From PRS1 sp965250265 (GTDB lineage Bacteria; Bacteroidota; Bacteroidia; Flavobacteriales; Flavobacteriaceae): a stretch of 64,000 nucleotides of DNA. The stretch lies in NCBI GenBank assembly GCA_965250265.1, contig CBDFNO010000010.1:248001-312000 (forward strand). The letters are read 5' to 3'. The notes under the pieces are model-generated. The model worked only from the letters and a program-made list of their open reading frames with translations, was not told the DNA's origin and did not search any database. Position numbers and translations under genes: made by a program. Below are positions 62,558 to 64,000 of this stretch, piece by piece. Position 1 is the stretch's first letter. Every line of letters starts with the position of its first letter.

Positions 62558-63553
62558 TTAATTTATATACCCTGGCACTCCAATATCTGCCATAGTATGT
62601 AGTCCAGCTTGTGATTTCAATACAGTATTAATACTATTAATTGCTATTGCACATGTAGCTATATCTCCATTAATACCACCATCAATTTCAGAAGAAAATG
62701 AAGGTGTTCCTTTAATAGTAATCCTATCATACGATCGTTCTTCGCCTATTGCAGCTTTAAAATGCATTTTTACTTTACAAGTACCATTTAAATAACCGTA
62801 GGCTATTTGTTCAACGCCTCTTGCATCACCTACTTTAATACTTAGAGCATCTGTTTTAATATCTTTTGAAGATATTACAGGTTGTAAGTCTTCCGTAACT
62901 CGATCTAATTTTGTACCTATACTATTGGCTAACAAATGTACTGATTCTTGTAGTCCAACATGTCGTAAAGTTCCTTGTAATTCTTTTTCTTTGAATGCTT
63001 CAATACTTAAACCAGCTCCAATCTTTCGTTGAAAAGGAACACGTCTTGGTGTGGCATCTTGAATACGTTCTACAATTACTTGCTCAATATCCTTACATAC
63101 TGAACTTAATACAGATGGCAAATAATCCATTAGAAATCCTGGATTAACACCAGTACCTAAACAAGCTATATTGTGCTTCTTACAGAGTTCATCCAATTTT
63201 TTACTTAACTCTGGTTGAGTATCCCAAGGATAAGACAGCTCTTCGCAGGTTGAAATCACTGGAATGCCAAATTGAGCCACTTCTTCTACTTGTGGAATTA
63301 ACTTTTCTAAACTGGATACCGTCGTTATTATAGCAATATCCGGTTTGTTTTCAAGATGGTTTAAAGCCTCTTTAACTGAGTTATAAACAATTACTCCTTG
63401 AGATAATTCACTGGAAAAATGATTTAATGATTTTTCTTTTAAACTCTCATTAATATCAACCACGGCTACTGTTTGCACATTGGATTTTTCCGCAATAAAT
63501 TTTGCTGTTTGGATCCCTAAAGGACCAAATCCTATTTGTAATACGTTCTTCAT
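62558..63553 (-). CDS. Dihydrodipicolinate-reductase-like / 2,4-diaminopentanoate dehydrogenase-like protein
   Basis: The 331-residue cytoplasmic protein has a Rossmann NAD(P) motif VLQIGFGPLGIQTAKF (residues 4-19), a TVSSLEKLIPQVEEVAQFGIPVISTCEEL loop and GTGVNPGFLMDYLP, the catalytic region of the 2,4-diaminopentanoate dehydrogenase (Ord) group that shares the DapB fold. It probably oxidises an amine or reduces an imine of an amino-acid-derived intermediate. It follows the SusD-like gene by 71 bases and starts the run of catabolic enzymes. The exact substrate is unknown. Confidence 0.82.
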   Translation of the reverse strand: MKNVLQIGFGPLGIQTAKFIAEKSNVQTVAVVDINESLKEKSLNHFSSELSQGVIVYNSVKEALNHLENKPDIAIITTVSSLEKLIPQVEEVAQFGIPVISTCEELSYPWDTQPELSKKLDELCKKHNIACLGTGVNPGFLMDYLPSVLSSVCKDIEQVIVERIQDATPRRVPFQRKIGAGLSIEAFKEKELQGTLRHVGLQESVHLLANSIGTKLDRVTEDLQPVISSKDIKTDALSIKVGDARGVEQIAYGYLNGTCKVKMHFKAAIGEERSYDRITIKGTPSFSSEIDGGINGDIATCAIAINSINTVLKSQAGLHTMADIGVPGYIN

Positions 63554-63624
63554 CTTAAAATTTTAAAAGAAGAGGCTGCTTAAAAAACACTCAATTTTAA
63601 ACAACCTCTTAACTAAAACAAAGT

Positions 63625-64000
63625 TTACTGATTCACTTCTGTTTTTGTAAATATTCCAGGATCATCGCTTGGAGCATTTGAATTTGAATTCAGAGAGTTT
63701 GTCGAATATGGCATTCTTTCTGGATACGGAGGACCAGGTCCATCAACTAATATAAATGGCACTGCAAAAGCACCATCCGTTTTACGTAATCTTCTAGCAT
63801 CATTGTAAGGCATATGCATTCCAAAGCCAGATACATAGCGTTCTTCAATTACTTCTCGAAGAAAAGCAGTTTTAGAGTCAATATTATCTGTATTTTCAAT
63901 TCCTCCATTGTCAAAATCGGTTGCAACAAATGCATTATATAAATAAGGCATGCCTTGATAATTACTATTTACATGAGCTCCTGTATTCATCCAAGCTCTT
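63625..64000 (-). CDS. SusD/RagB-family outer-membrane nutrient-binding lipoprotein (5' end outside the window)
   Basis: Only the C-terminal 125 or so residues are visible; the frame is open to the right edge. The pattern REVIEERYVSGFGMHMPYNDARRLRKTD followed by PERMPYSTNSLNSNSNAP and DDPGIFT is the conserved end of SusD-like proteins (helix, DxRR-type segment and PxxE terminal region). SusD proteins form the lid of SusC-type TonB-dependent transporters and bind oligosaccharides or peptides. Its position directly before the D-amino-acid enzymes suggests uptake of their substrate; the SusC gene would lie just outside the window. Confidence 0.85.
   Translation of the reverse strand, partial: RAWMNTGAHVNSNYQGMPYLYNAFVATDFDNGGIENTDNIDSKTAFLREVIEERYVSGFGMHMPYNDARRLRKTDGAFAVPFILVDGPGPPYPERMPYSTNSLNSNSNAPSDDPGIFTKTEVNQ

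Noticed and set aside
1..64000. Prophage, insertion sequence, integron or CRISPR system anywhere in the window
   Set aside because: I found no transposase, integrase, phage structural, Cas or direct-repeat spacer signal.

Overview
This window is chromosomal DNA from a member of the Bacteroidota, almost certainly the family Flavobacteriaceae. The evidence is an AT-rich composition, repeated TAnnTTTG-type (-7) promoter motifs, several proteins with type IX secretion system (T9SS) sorting domains, a SusD-like lipoprotein, Bacteroidota-restricted families (DUF5606, DUF6090, DUF2911-like), and a tmRNA whose tag reads GENNYALAA. I see no transposase, integrase, phage gene or CRISPR array; the gene content looks vertically inherited and tightly packed, with several convergent genes touching or overlapping at their stop codons.

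Layout. 1-3088: secA, missing its 5' end. 3150-5835 (minus): an ECF sigma factor, a membrane anti-sigma-like protein and a repeat-rich exported protein broken by a one-base frameshift. 6005-7634: a DUF2911-like protein and a MeaB-type GTPase. 7696-14487: an envelope glycosylation cluster with two polyprenyl-phosphate glycosyltransferases, two ArnT-like membrane transferases, a nucleotide-sugar epimerase, a tandem LAB_N membrane protein and a PAP2 phosphatase. 14493-19601 (minus): a small acidic protein, a MATE exporter, a DUF5606 protein, peptide deformylase, two paralogous four-cysteine T9SS cargo proteins, and ruvX. 19725-23128: dapD followed by LPS-core-like genes (CDP-glycerol transferase-like, WaaE-like transferase, Kdo-kinase-like). 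23368-26928: threonylcarbamoyl-AMP synthase, a CCA-adding enzyme family member, heme A synthase and a pRiA4b ORF3-like protein. 26968-29879: a kinase-like orphan protein divergent from a two-gene ABC exporter. 30039-38358: two very large T9SS type-B repeat proteins. 38425-45126: uvrB, a TerB-like helical protein, an esterase, a small secreted protein, sucC and lysA. 45195-51617: a START-like protein, a tricorn-like S41 protease, DUF6090 protein, TolB-like propeller, a 49-aa membrane protein, a cold-shock protein and a glyoxalase-fold protein. 51662-56410 (minus): acyl-CoA synthetase, acyl-CoA dehydrogenase and a LYS1/alanine-dehydrogenase-like enzyme. 56515-56905: ssrA (tmRNA). 57038-64000 (minus): a catabolic locus that appears dedicated to D-amino-acid compounds.

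How genes work together. The most system-like stretches are (i) 7696-14487, which contains the elements expected for making, flipping and transferring a lipid-linked sugar to an outer-membrane acceptor, with an epimerase of the UDP-glucuronate/galacturonate type suggesting a uronic-acid modification; and (ii) the cluster from 64000 down to 57038, where a SusD-like binding lipoprotein, an exported M20 peptidase and two lipoprotein D-aminoacylase-like amidohydrolases could release D-amino acids that a cytoplasmic D-amino-acid aminotransferase and a 2,4-diaminopentanoate-dehydrogenase-like enzyme would process. Both are inferences from family membership and gene order; substrates are not shown by the sequence. 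All assignments were made by reading the sequence without database searches.
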